A stretch of 64,000 bases of DNA from Ampelocalamus luodianensis (Eukaryota > Streptophyta > Magnoliopsida > Poales > Poaceae): positions 28,907,840-28,971,839 of the forward strand of contig CM070628.1 in assembly GCA_036346255.1 (NCBI GenBank). Reading direction: 5' to 3'. This document shows positions 1-10,900 of the stretch, piece after piece (positions within the stretch are counted from its first letter, which is position 1; each line of letters begins with the position of its first letter). A model generated the notes under the pieces. It was not told the origin of the DNA. It was given only the letters and a program-made list of their open reading frames with translations, and ran no database searches. The translations under genes were made by a program, and so were the position numbers.

Positions 1-386
1 TAGCATAAAATTTTGAGAGCTCAGTGCTGTGGATTTTCCTCCAAAAATTTAACAAGGTGTGGTCCAAGGTTTGACTAGATTTTGAATTGGGTTGACTTTC
101 CTCCAACAAAGATTCAAACAATTTCTAAAAATTGTGGAATTTTCCAGAGGAGTCACATACCAACCCAAGAATTTAGGAAAATATTTCCGTGAGATTATCA
201 CAAGATGGAACAAGGATGACTAAGAAGAATAAGATGTGGGTCGAAATGACTTGTGATCTTTGTATTCCCATAATCTCTTTACAACAATTGTCCAAAGCAT
301 ACAGGAAATACAAGATGCAAGAAAAAGTTTTAATTTCCCCTCATTTTCTTACATTTGAAACACAAGCCCAAAATTGGGATGTTACA
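1..386 (-). repeat. Element A 3' LTR, 5' portion (truncated by window edge)
   Basis: This is the first 386 bases of the LTR on the minus strand. It begins TGTAACATCCC at 386 and is nearly identical to the starts of the C LTRs (25016 and 35252) and of A's own 5' LTR (22684-23214). The rest lies outside the window. An open frame on the plus strand at 189-521 crosses the LTR boundary and is not a gene. Confidence 0.9.
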
Positions 387-404
387 ACTCTCCCCCCCTT
401 ACAA
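387..404 (-). other. Element A polypurine tract
   Basis: On the minus strand a G-rich purine run (AAGGGGGGGAGAG) lies directly before the TGTAACATCCC start of the 3' LTR. This is the expected plus-strand priming site and matches the tract before the C 3' LTR (35240-35251). Confidence 0.8.
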
Positions 405-426
405 GAATCTCGTCCCGAGATTCCGC

Positions 427-655
427 TTACTCGGAGAAGAAAGAAGGAAAATCTGCACGAAGGCGATCTTCTCGCTCCCAAGTTGCCTCATCTTCAGAGT
501 GGTTTGACCATTGAACCTTAAGGAGCTGGATGACACAGTTCCCTAAGACAAGGAGCTCAAGCAAGGGACCAAAGACAAATCTTGGTCCCGACTGCAGGAA
601 ATGTGCCACTTTAGTTGACACAGAGAAACTTACCAAGTCCAAATAAAACAAGGGT
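427..655 (-). pseudogene. Element A remnant: integrase scrap fused to chromodomain C-terminus
   Basis: On the minus strand the last part reads QWSNHSEDEATWERED then RADFPSFFSE, the end of the group II chromodomain also present in C (34781-35215). The part nearest 650 reads STKVAHFL, corresponding to the integrase segment TKVAHFLPV. In C the two segments lie almost 900 bp apart, so most of the integrase core and the start of the chromodomain have been deleted. The intact WER and FPSFF motifs support chromodomain descent. The product would not be a working integrase. Confidence 0.75.
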
Positions 656-1066
656 TGACGGACTGAGAGGTCTTTCTAGATCCTAAGGTTGGTGGAGCAA
701 GGTCGTTGTTAGCTGGTGGAGTGATTTGTCTGGTTAATTCCGCCAACAACGGGATCTCACCTGTTAACTAGCTATGCGAGTCATCCCTCCGCAGCTAGCT
801 TAGAGGAACCAAGGCCATCCTCGGTGGTGGAGCAATTTGTCCGGTTACTCCACTAACGAACGAGACCTCGCTTGATAACTAGCTATACTGAGTCATCCCT
901 CCGTAGCCAGTTAATTAGAAGGACTATGGACATTTAGGCCATAGAATTTGGGGCAAAAGCTTGTACGTGATGCCCATGGGTGTATAGGGACAGAAGGGTA
1001 TCACTCCAGTCAAACGACCGAGGACAAACCAGATGGTAGCATTCTTCTTGGGGAACACAGGGTAGG
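656..1066 (-). other. Element A internal filler with a two-copy imperfect tandem repeat
   Basis: This stretch replaces the RT-RNase H-integrase region. It holds two diverged copies of a unit of about 100 bp (about 689-790 and 822-915). Each contains a GTGGAGCAA/GTGGAGTGA-type start, a segment ACTAGCTAT and the shared end GAGTCATCCCTCCG. Around 930-1060 the minus strand reads TIWFVLGRLTGVIPF, which weakly recalls the integrase segment IWVIIDRLTK. Otherwise I recognise nothing in it, and no continuous reading frame crosses it. Confidence 0.5.
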
Positions 1067-1708
1067 TTAGCAGGGCTTGATAAAACCTAGGTGGTGCCGG
1101 GCACCAGATGGAAGAGCAAGACAAAGACCATCAATAGAAGCAAAAGATGGGGATACAAGGAAATGAGACGCTCCTGAATTGATTAAAATAGTATCGGGGC
1201 AAGAGGTAACAAGAAGCGTACCTAACACGACGTCGGGTTCCTCCTGAGCTTTTCCAGCTGAGATGGAGTCGACTTGAGTACGAACAACCCTCAGGTCACG
1301 AGGTTTTGCGGTTGCAAGTGATCGAATCACGGGCCGCGAAAAGAAACGAGAGGTTGCTGCAAGCCTCTTAGGACAACTATTAGCATAATGACCCTTGAGT
1401 TTGCAGAGGAAGCAAGTGACTTTGGCTAGATTGCGGAGGCCGCTCTGCTGACTCGCAGGCGCACGAGATTGGGGCATGGCCTGCAGAAGACGAGGGGTGG
1501 TTGCACTCCCCTTAGGACAATTGTGCGCAAAGTGTCCCTTGTTGTTGCAGAAGAAGCATGTGACATCAGCTATTTGTTGACGTTTGCGATGACACTTTAG
1601 CTTTCTCTTTCTGGCCCCAGCAACAACGGGATCTTTGACCACCATCTGAAAGTTGGGGAAGGTATAAACTGGTAATTTGTCCTGCAGCTCCACAGACAAA
1701 TCATCCAA
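1067..1708 (-). CDS. gag: Element A gag-protease fragment with two zinc knuckles
   Basis: The open frame of 213 codons begins inside gag (DDLSVELQDKLPV, matching the gag of B and C). Two complete CX2CX4HX4C zinc knuckles follow: CFFCNNKGHFAHNC at about residues 51-64 and CFLCKLKGHYANSC at about 98-111. The gag proteins of B and D show only one. Gag packages element RNA and the knuckles bind nucleic acid. The frame continues into a retroviral-type aspartic protease site that reads INSGASH, so the usual catalytic Asp of D-S/T-G is Asn and the protease is probably inactive. The N-terminal gag is not in the same frame; the first Met is only the first available one in an internal fragment. Confidence 0.75.
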   Translation of the reverse strand: MDDLSVELQDKLPVYTFPNFQMVVKDPVVAGARKRKLKCHRKRQQIADVTCFFCNNKGHFAHNCPKGSATTPRLLQAMPQSRAPASQQSGLRNLAKVTCFLCKLKGHYANSCPKRLAATSRFFSRPVIRSLATAKPRDLRVVRTQVDSISAGKAQEEPDVVLGTLLVTSCPDTILINSGASHFLVSPSFASIDGLCLALPSGARHHLGFIKPC

Positions 1709-1990
1709 GAACTTCTCTGGTCTGGAAGCATTGGCGATTGCGATACTTGTAGATGACCGAAGAAGCGATCCATGCTCTAATGACCAGCGATCACCAAGTT
1801 CATGCTACACTCTTTGGGATAGTGAGTGCTTCCTCGCAGAGAAAACAAGTGACTATGGCAATGGACGGTTCCGGTAGGTGGTCTTCATCACAATTTGGCC
1901 AAGCCGTGGTACACTCATTCAAGTGTCCTTCCTCACCACAGCTGTCAATGAATCACCATAACCTTCCTGTGGTTGCAACCTTTGGCGACA
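1709..1990 (-). pseudogene. Element A extra CCHC-rich coding remnant upstream of gag
   Basis: On the minus strand, in shifted frames, this region reads CGEEGHLNEC (1911-1940), then WPNCDEDHLPEPS, then TCFLC followed by HYPKEC (1808-1850). These are zinc-knuckle-like clusters placed before the gag core, where C, B, D and F have the gag N-terminus instead. I infer either a recombined gag from another family or a captured zinc-knuckle gene fragment. No intact frame spans it. Confidence 0.45.
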
Positions 1991-2837
1991 TGGCTCTTTT
2001 ACCATGGTCATAGCAAAAAGGGGACCAAAATCCATCACAATCGCCGAGGGGAGGCGCTTGCAATCCTTGTTTGGACAAGCTAGGGCGAGGATGCCTTCAT
2101 CCCAACCACTTGTTGACCTAGTCCGTCATTTCCGCCCGCCTGCACATCCCGGTATGAAGAGATGGGTTAGCAACGCAACCCAAAACTAGAAGTTGAACGA
2201 CGCAGAAAAACCGAGGACTAGGAGTCCCACTGAAAGTTGGGTGGGGATAGGTACTAAGATGGACAAGGGACAAGCCCAAACCGAAAGCAAGGAAAAACCA
2301 TTAGAATCTCCACCAAACGAACTCTAAGCTCAAAACCAACATAAAACCAACGCAAAAGCTCAATTTACAAAGCAATTCTGGTATGACTAACTCGTATGGA
2401 AGAACGAGCAATCGCTTAGGAAGGTGAAATTTCAGAAATCAACCTTGGCTTAAATCAGCTAAAAAGCAAGGTAAAACCACCTAATTGAGGGTCAGACACG
2501 AAGCTAACTCATATCACTCCTTACCCTTTTATTCCCACAACTTTTAGTTGAATTAACCTCTCATTTCCTACCTTAATTACTAACCACTAGCTAGCTGCCC
2601 AAATTTCTTTCTCCAAGCTCTCATGGTTCTCCCAAAACCAAGTTAATCAATCGAGGCTAATTTTTGAAAGTAAGAGAGGAACACTTTTTCAAAACTTAAG
2701 TGAGAGTAAGGTGAGATGAGCAAGCTAAGATAGGTAAGGAGTAAAATTAGAGAACTTACTTAAGTTTTCATACACTATTTGAAAGTAAGTTTTCAAAATA
2801 TCCTAAAGCGACCAAGCTAGGGGTTTCTACAGTGATG
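1991..2837 (-). other. Element A leader between primer-binding site and coding region
   Basis: This is an AT-rich untranslated leader. Its part near 2590-2840 matches the leaders of B (near 42700-43090), C (30320-30560) and F (53830-54090), for example the segment TTTTGGGAGAACCATGAGAG on the minus strand. No reading frame of interest is seen. Positions 1991-2200 resemble none of the other elements. Confidence 0.6.
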
Positions 2838-2849
2838 GCTCGATACCAA
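2838..2849 (-). other. Element A primer-binding site (initiator-Met tRNA type)
   Basis: The minus strand reads TGGTATCGAGCC three bases after the LTR end. It matches the iMet tRNA-complementary TGGTATCAGAGCC except for a small change in the middle, and is the same form as in C and F. Confidence 0.85.
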
Positions 2850-2852
2850 CTT

Positions 2853-5800
2853 TGTGAGGACCGGAATATTTAACTAGTAACACTTAACCTCCAATTGGTC
2901 CTAGCGTTACTAATTAAACATTCTAAGCCTCGATGGACATATGCTTCCTGCATTGCAGCATACGTACATCATCACAAAATTACACATCAATTCCATACAC
3001 ATACATCACTAAGTTCAACAACGACATACATAAAGTAAAGTTATTACAAAGAGAGCCGACCGCCAAATAGAGCAATATACAAGAATGACAATGAAGCAAA
3101 GCGCCATAAGATGGCTAGAACAAAAGTCGACCGGTTAGCCACACAACCCACAAGGCAACCGATCGGGCCGTCAAGCTAGTCGCCTGCATAGCTACCACAA
3201 CACGACTCACAAAAGTGAGGCCCTTGAGCTCACCTTCCTCCTCTGCAACAAAACAATTAAGCATAGCAACCGAGTACAAAGATTGTCTTTGTACCACAAG
3301 ACTGACGTGTGGAATAGCGGCACTATTCATAAACTACATGCAAGCTTATTTAGGTGGAGGTCATATGTCTCATTTTGCATGAAGCCAACTTTATTTGCAA
3401 TAATGTAGTACCTTTTAAAAGCAAGTTTGCAAATTTATGTTGTTATCAAAGTAACAGTAGTAAAGATACATACAAGTAACCACCGGAAGTGACTATCCCA
3501 ATAGCCACCACAACATAGCACTAATCCCGATTCGTACCACCCATCAAGTTTTAATTTAAAAGGTTGTAGTCTAACTCTTGAAAGACCTTGCCAAGCGTGT
3601 CCATAACCTAGACGAGGCTATTCGAATAGTTTTAACCTCGCAGGTGTACCAATGTACCCACACCTGCATCGCCTTTAAGCCAAATGCACACTAATGAAGG
3701 TATGCAGCACAGCTAAGTCCTACGAGACATTTCCAATCTTGTGTATTAACTACGAGCCGCTCGTATGGGTAGAAACACCATACGCTTACATTGCAAGCCG
3801 AAAGACAACCACCCGTTACGGGGGGGAAACCTTTCGGACACTACAATGCTCCCACCTCCATCCCTCCCCGCGACTCGCGACTGAGCCAATACACGCCAAA
3901 GTACTAAGTCAAGAGAGGTCCCATACCTCTAATGTGGTTAGCACGCTAAAATGCTTGGTTTAGTGTAACAAGATGTTCGGTCCTTGTTGACCCGGCACCA
4001 TTCCATCACACCCCACAATCACACCATCTTACCATTGTGCCCAAGTCTAAATCATTTTGTTTTTAGTTTTAGTTTTCATAAGTAGACATGGCACAAGGTG
4101 GAAATCATAAATCATAATAAGTTTTGTAGATCAAGGTTATCGACAAGTCGATAACCGCCCATTTCTACCGGCTAAGCATGGCTAAGCAATTAATTCGCAA
4201 CTACTAAGTGACAAGAGCCCATCCACGAACTCTAAATCACAGCAAGTAACCTAGGCTCATGGTAGTAGAGGATAATCATTTGCTAAGGAAATGCATCTAC
4301 TAGGCCAACTATTAAAACAAAGTAGCAATGCATACATAGAATTTGTAATCAACATAAATACTTAAAATATCGGGATTAACATGATCAAACTGCTTGCACT
4401 TGCATTGCTCAATTTGTTGCGGAGGGTCGCTCTCGGGTTACCGCAAATGTCGAATCCTAGCGAAAGGCAAAAAGAACCAAGAACAACCAATAAGACGAGC
4501 AAAACTTAAACAAAGAGCAAGCAAAATTATCCAAATACGACGAAATTTATACACAGGGTAGAATACAAATATACCTAGACATAGAAACTGGAAAACCTAA
4601 TTTGGATTTGTGGTGCAAAAGATATTACTTAAAAACTCATTTTCTACATAATTAGCAATCAGTAGCAAAAATATTTTCTAGAAAGGTTTTGAACCTGAAA
4701 TTTTTATGGTAGCTACCTACTGGTGTAGTGGTAACCCATATAAAATTTTAGGTCATTTGGAGTTAAGATGATTTAGTTATGATTTTTCTAAGTTCTACAA
4801 CTAGCATATATCATTTCTCAGGAACATGGATAAAGACAAAGCCTAGATCAATTTAAAGCATGTCTATAGGCCAAATTTACCAGGTTGAGTTTGCTCACTT
4901 TGCAACTACAGAGAGGAAGTTATGTGGTTTACAAATTTTTCATGAATTTCTAGACCTCATTTTTCATTAAACAAGATCATGCTATTAAAATCATTTTCTG
5001 CATACAACACATGGCCTAATTTCATTCTCAGATTAAAGTTCATACCATAACAAAGCTACAGAAACTGGAATCATTCAAAAGGAGTTAAAATGACAAAGTT
5101 ATGCACTTTGAAATTTGAAACAAAGAAAAGACTTAGGAAACTTTGAGCTCTGGAGGTCCAAATGATCGGAAGACAAGGAGAGGTGGGTCGTTAGATCAAG
5201 GTCCGACTGCCACGAGCCTCGAAGTACAGCACGCACAAGACCTCCTCCCAAGATCGGGGAGGTCCGATCGTTGAGATCTGATCCAACGATCACGACCAGC
5301 GTGCGTGCGCAACGCACGCAAGGAGGTCTCACGCGCTTAATCAGGTCGCGTGACCGCCGATCAAGATCCGGCGGTCCCGAGCACTAGGGGAGGTCCTAAG
5401 GCTTTAAACCGAGGAAGGAGGTCAGCCTGCTAGATCTAAATCGACGGTTTAGACCGAGAGGAGGAGGTCCTAAAGCCGGATCTAAAGGATGAGATCCTAG
5501 ACGGCCAAGATCTACTCGGGAGGTCTTGATCGGTCGATTGACACGAGGAGGTCTTGGATGGCCAAGATCTTCTCGGGAGGTCCTAAGCGATAGGGTTTTA
5601 ATCGGAGGAGATCCGGGCGGCTCGGATTAGACCTAGGAGGTCCCGAACGGTCCGGATCGACGCCGAAGGAGGTCCGAGCGCTAAAGATTTTACGAAATGA
5701 GATCTAACGCTCAGATCTAAACCGGGGAGGTCGTGAACAGCTAGGATCGAGTCTAAGAGGTCCTGAGCGGTGGTTTTCTTTGTAAAAGGCCACGGGTGGC

Positions 5801-7986
5801 TTTTACAAAGACGACCCCGAGGGTGGTCCTGAGGTGGTCTTTGCATAATGACCAAGGGGAGGTCTTTTGCAAAGAGGACCTCGGTGGAGGTCCCGAAGGT
5901 GGTTTTTACAAAAATGACCTCGAGGAGGTCTTTTTGCGCAAGAGTGGTCCTAGCGGCTAGGATTTAACCAAGGTGGTCCTAGACGGCTAGGATCAATTCA
6001 AGGGGAGGTCCAAGCGCGAAGATTTTACACAGAGCCGGATCTAACGGCTAAAAGCTAATCCCGTGAGGTCTTTAAAGGCCGAGGTGGAACTAGGAGGTCC
6101 GGGACTTAGAAATTTCCGCTTGAAACCCATCTACTGCATGCATCTAACCGAGGGTGGTCTTAACGGCCGAGACTAAACGAGGGGGAGGTCTTACACGGCT
6201 AGGATCTGATCTAGGGGGAGGTCCTAGAGACTGAGGTTTTTGCGGAAAAGAACCTAAGGCCCAAATCTAATCTTGGAGAGGTCGTGAACGGCCAAGATTA
6301 GTCCGAGGAGGTCCGGGTTTTCTTTTAATGGCGCGGGACCACCTGACAAATGACAAAAAGGGGCGGCTAAGACAAATTTATTGCTCCAAGATTGGCAATG
6401 AATGAACCTAAAAGGGCACCAAAAGACTTCCGGATTTAACTTCTAAGCCCATGGCCCACATGTCAGTGACACAATGGCACAGCTTAAGACAGGATTAATG
6501 CACCCAATGATTAGCAATAAATGGGGCATTGATGATGTCCTAAGAAAGTGACAAACGGAGTTTGCACCAAACTCCGAGCGCTCAACGGCTCACGCGACGT
6601 GGATCTCGTCGGCGGGAACCAAGGGCATGGTTGGGCTCCAAATAACGACACGAACCTAGAGGACGTGCTTCGACGGCGGCGACGCCTTGAACGCCGCGAG
6701 CCGAGAAAAGCGAGAATGTTTTCGGCACAAACCAAAACGAAAACAAACACCATGAGCTAAACTAGCTGGATCACCAACACTTAAGGGATATTGCGCACTC
6801 ACCGACAAAGAAGAGGTCCAAGGGAGGTCTGAGAAGCGAGGCGCGGCGCGACGCATGCAACCTGAGCCGAGAAGAAGGTGGGGATGACTCTAAGAGCAGT
6901 TCCCACAAAGGTGACTTCCTCCTGTGAAATCAACCAAAGAGGGTTAGGAAAGCTTGAGGTGATCAAGACTACCAAAGACAAGCCAAGAACTTGAGGGAAC
7001 CACTGGAGCTCGGATGGCTTCAAGGAGCCCAAAGCCCGACAATGGAGGTTTCGGGTGGTGCTCGAGTGTTCAAGTTGGTGCTCACACACAAACCGAGGAG
7101 TTCAAGCACACAAGAAATGTAGAAAGAAGAAGGGAGGAAGAAGGCCACAGGATATACATAGCCTGAAGCTCCTCGCAATGGTGTGGGCAAGGTCTCATCA
7201 TGAACAAGGTCCATGCCCGCCATGACTGCACATGAAATGACAGGCGGTGGAAAGGGACTTTGGGAAAAGGTGCCGACATGCAATAAAGGGTGGCAGAGCT
7301 AGCCGCTGACAAGAGCAAGAAATGACAAGGCACCGCTCAAAGTGCTCTAGATCTCGACACACACGATGCGTGGGAAAACGAGGAGGACCAGTCCCGAGGT
7401 CCCACCGCATGCTGAACAAGCTCAAGGAGGACCGGTCAAAAGTATAACGCTGTGGTGGACTTGCACTCGGGTAGGAGGTCCGGGTGGTTGGATTTGAAAT
7501 GAAGGGTCCCGATTAAAGAGGTGATCGGAGGTCTTAATACACGTGGAGGTCCGAGCCACAAATCTAAGGATGGACGGCCCACGAGCACCAAGGTACACAG
7601 GGTGGTCGAGGAGGTCTGAGGATGCCTAAAGGTGGTCTTTGCAAAAATTGCAAAGGAGGTCCTATGGGTTGTTTTGCGAAAGACCAGCGGGGCGGTTTTT
7701 GCAAAAATGCCAACGTGGTTTGGGGAGGTCTTCGGGAGATTTGGAGGAGGTCCGGGAGGGTTGTCTTTGCAAAAAGGACCGGAGGAGGTTCTGCAGGTGG
7801 GAGGTCTTTACAAAGACCAGAGGAGGTCTTTGAGGAGATCCCGAAGGTCTAAACCGTAGGATAAGAATCCAACGGCTGAGGTGGTCTAGGCGGTTGGATG
7901 AGAGCCAAGGACTCAGCTTCCGCGCACGAGATCGAGCTCGGGTGCGTGTCGCGACTTGCTCGACCGAGTCGATCGTCTGGTCGGAC
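2853..7986 (-). repeat. Element A 5' LTR, 3' portion (up to the element D insertion)
   Basis: The end of the LTR (TGTGAGGACC on the plus strand at 2853) is followed by the conserved downstream block: the AGGAAG segment, stem-loops at 3274-3294 and 4135-4156, CTATTCGAATAG at 3618-3629, and the NPENDPPQ-type segment at 4382-4460. Next come an AT-rich stretch and a long run of degenerate GGAGGTC repeats (about 5150-6330 and 7470-7860). The LTR continues at 22684 beyond element D. Summed, it is about 5.66 kb, slightly longer than the C LTRs. Confidence 0.85.
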
Positions 7987-10900
7987 TGCGAGGACCCCGG
8001 TTATTGGAAATGTTACTAATTAAATTTATATCAGAGCACAATTGTTAATGAAGGAACAGATCGCCTTTATTAAAAACCATGCTAAAGATATAAATTTAAC
8101 AAGTGACGATCCAAGAAACAGATTCCTGATATATATGATTCTCAATGGTTCCTGGGATCAATGACCATTGCATATATATCCTTCATCAACATTGCATCAA
8201 ACACATACAAGTCATACATTGATATAATTAAACATAAGGTTACATCATTCTGTTGATACTACAATATTAAGTGACTTGGTCACTTTAACAGTATACAGCG
8301 GAAACAAAATAAACGGAAAATGTCCACCAATGGCCCCATCCACCCGCAGGCAATTGCGTGGAGGAAAGAAGTAGCGTTACTCGTTAGCGTCACCCTGATC
8401 GGCGCTAACGGGTACTTCATACGTAAAACCGCCTCACCGCAACAATAGGTGGTAGCACCTTGAGTACGGAAGGTACTCAAAGCAAGTCTTACTCAAACTA
8501 ATAAAATAAAGTGGTGATTAGAGCCTAACCAAAGGAGTAGAGTTTTTACATGCATAAGGTTACAACAGAAGGTATAAAGGTTCAAATTTGCATAAAGCGA
8601 TACATCTTAACCTACAAAGGCTAAATTTTGATAAAGCGATTTAATAAATCAAAGTTTGCTTAAAACAGTAAGTAAATGGCTTAAAATTAAACAGTACAGT
8701 GCATGATTCCCTCATGCCAGCCGAAAATAACCAAAACCAGATTTTTGAACATCAAAGCTTCTATACAGATGACATCAATTCAAGTTGTCGTCCATGACCG
8801 TGACACGGCTATTCGAATGCTTTATACCTGCAGGGGTGTACATCTTTACCCACATGACTTAGTTAGCCTGCCTTCGGATGCCTCCGAATGATGACACACT
8901 TCCTTTGGTATGCCGACCGGGGAAACTAAGATTTGGTATTTTTCAACAAGTTAACACTATTGAGTTGGACCCCCATGTGTGAACTAATCCCATAGTGTAG
9001 GCTACACCACCTACTAACCACAGGGCACACATGTTGTGTCGAATGCCGATCCAAACAATTTTAAAACGAATTGGGCTCACCACCCATAATAGAATGCTAT
9101 CGGCACCATTAAGGTATCGTATATGCGGCGAGGCACATATACGCCTCACCCTCCTAAGAACATCCGACATCGACATACAAAGCTCACATGGCATAAAACG
9201 CATCCTCGGACCTAAGCATCTATGCCATGCAAGGCCAATACACATATCCTTACTCTCTGTTTCCAACTCAATAGTCTCAACATTTTACTTAACCAAACAA
9301 ACGCCCATACACCGCATGTGGAAGTACGTGGGGACTTGAATTGAATAATCGAGTTCGGTCCTTAATTAACCCTGACAAGTCCACCACAAAACCCAATCTC
9401 GTACCTAAAGCACCATCACTAACTTCCTCTTGTCCGGATCAATTTAAATTTCAAATACAAGACTGATTTAAAGGAACTGGACAAAGAGTTTGAAAATGAC
9501 AACAGCTCATTGTGATTCCCATGTTTGACAAGATATGCTTGTCAAACTCTAAAATCTCTAGATCGCATATCTAAGCCAAATCGAGAATAGACCATATATT
9601 ATACAAGACTACACTAGAGTTGAGTGTATGGTCATAATCAAGGTAATCCACCATGTCGAGTCATAGCTAACTATTACAAGTCATATTTTGTATTTTCGAC
9701 AAATAGCATGCTCAGATATCACTGGATTTGTAAAGACTATTGTACAAAACTGGGTTCAATATGGTGCAAAGAGGATGCTTGCCTTGGTAATAATAGACTT
9801 ACATTGCCTGCTCAGATTGCTCGAGAAAAGATTCGATGGCTTCAACAGAACTGCATTCTAAAGAAACAATAAGATCCAATAAATACCAAAATGACAATAA
9901 GTCCAACATGGAAGAAATATGCATGATCAATCTAGAAATGCATGATTACAGATGCTTAAGCCATAACTACCTATAATAATGATAATAACCCATTATCTAG
10001 CTCACTGCTTTCAAAAGACAAATTAGAGTTTATTGCAAAGTTCCGCTTTCGATTTGAAAAGAGTCAAAACAGACAGATTGCAATTTTTGGAAAAGAGGTA
10101 TAGATCATGCAAAAGTTCATAAATGAATCTTAGCATGATCTTTTAGGTAATTAATATCCCAAACCAACTTTAGTCTAACCTAACTAGTTAGATTGCAAAA
10201 GCTAAAGCAAAACCTATTTTGTCGGTTGAGCCGACAAGAGAATGAGACAGATTTCAACTAAGAGTCAAAATAGATAATGACAAGAATTGAAAGACCAACT
10301 TGTCATGTCGCTAGGTTTAGTCAAAACCTAAATAAGATGATAGGTTGACAGAAGAACCCTAAGTCTTGAAAACGACAGAAAAACCGAAAGGCATAATATC
10401 AACTTTTCGTTTGAAGCAAGATTAAGCTACCGATGCTTAAAAGAATGATTCACAGGAGCTTCTCAAGTCCTTAAGATGCTCAAGATGTTAACAACTAGGT
10501 TTAACTTACCGTAAGAAGAAATATGCTAAGGGTTCTCGACAACCCGATGTTGAACAACAGAGTTAAACTCGATTTAACCTACAAAAGATAACCAATCTTG
10601 ATTGTAAGTGTAACCAGAGTTTAAGATGGATAAGCGATGAGCAAGAAGCAAGAAACTCCACCGGTTAACAAGAAAAGGATGAGCTTGGTGGTCAACAATG
10701 GTCAGCACTCAAAAACTAGGGTTTATATATGTGGATGTGGAGCTACAGAGCAAGAGAGAAAGATCTAGAGTTGATGAGGTGTCCATTTAGGCTAATTATC
10801 CCAAAAATTAGTTGCAAAAACTTTGGGATAATCCTCTCCTTGATTTCCAGAGAAATCTGCTACCGAGAGAGGAAGGAGATAAGAGCCAACTGACATGTGG

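Noticed and set aside
189..521. Frame crossing the A LTR boundary on the plus strand
   Set aside because: It is antisense to the element and spans LTR and chromodomain end; a similar partial frame recurs at 23047-23307 simply because the LTR is repeated.
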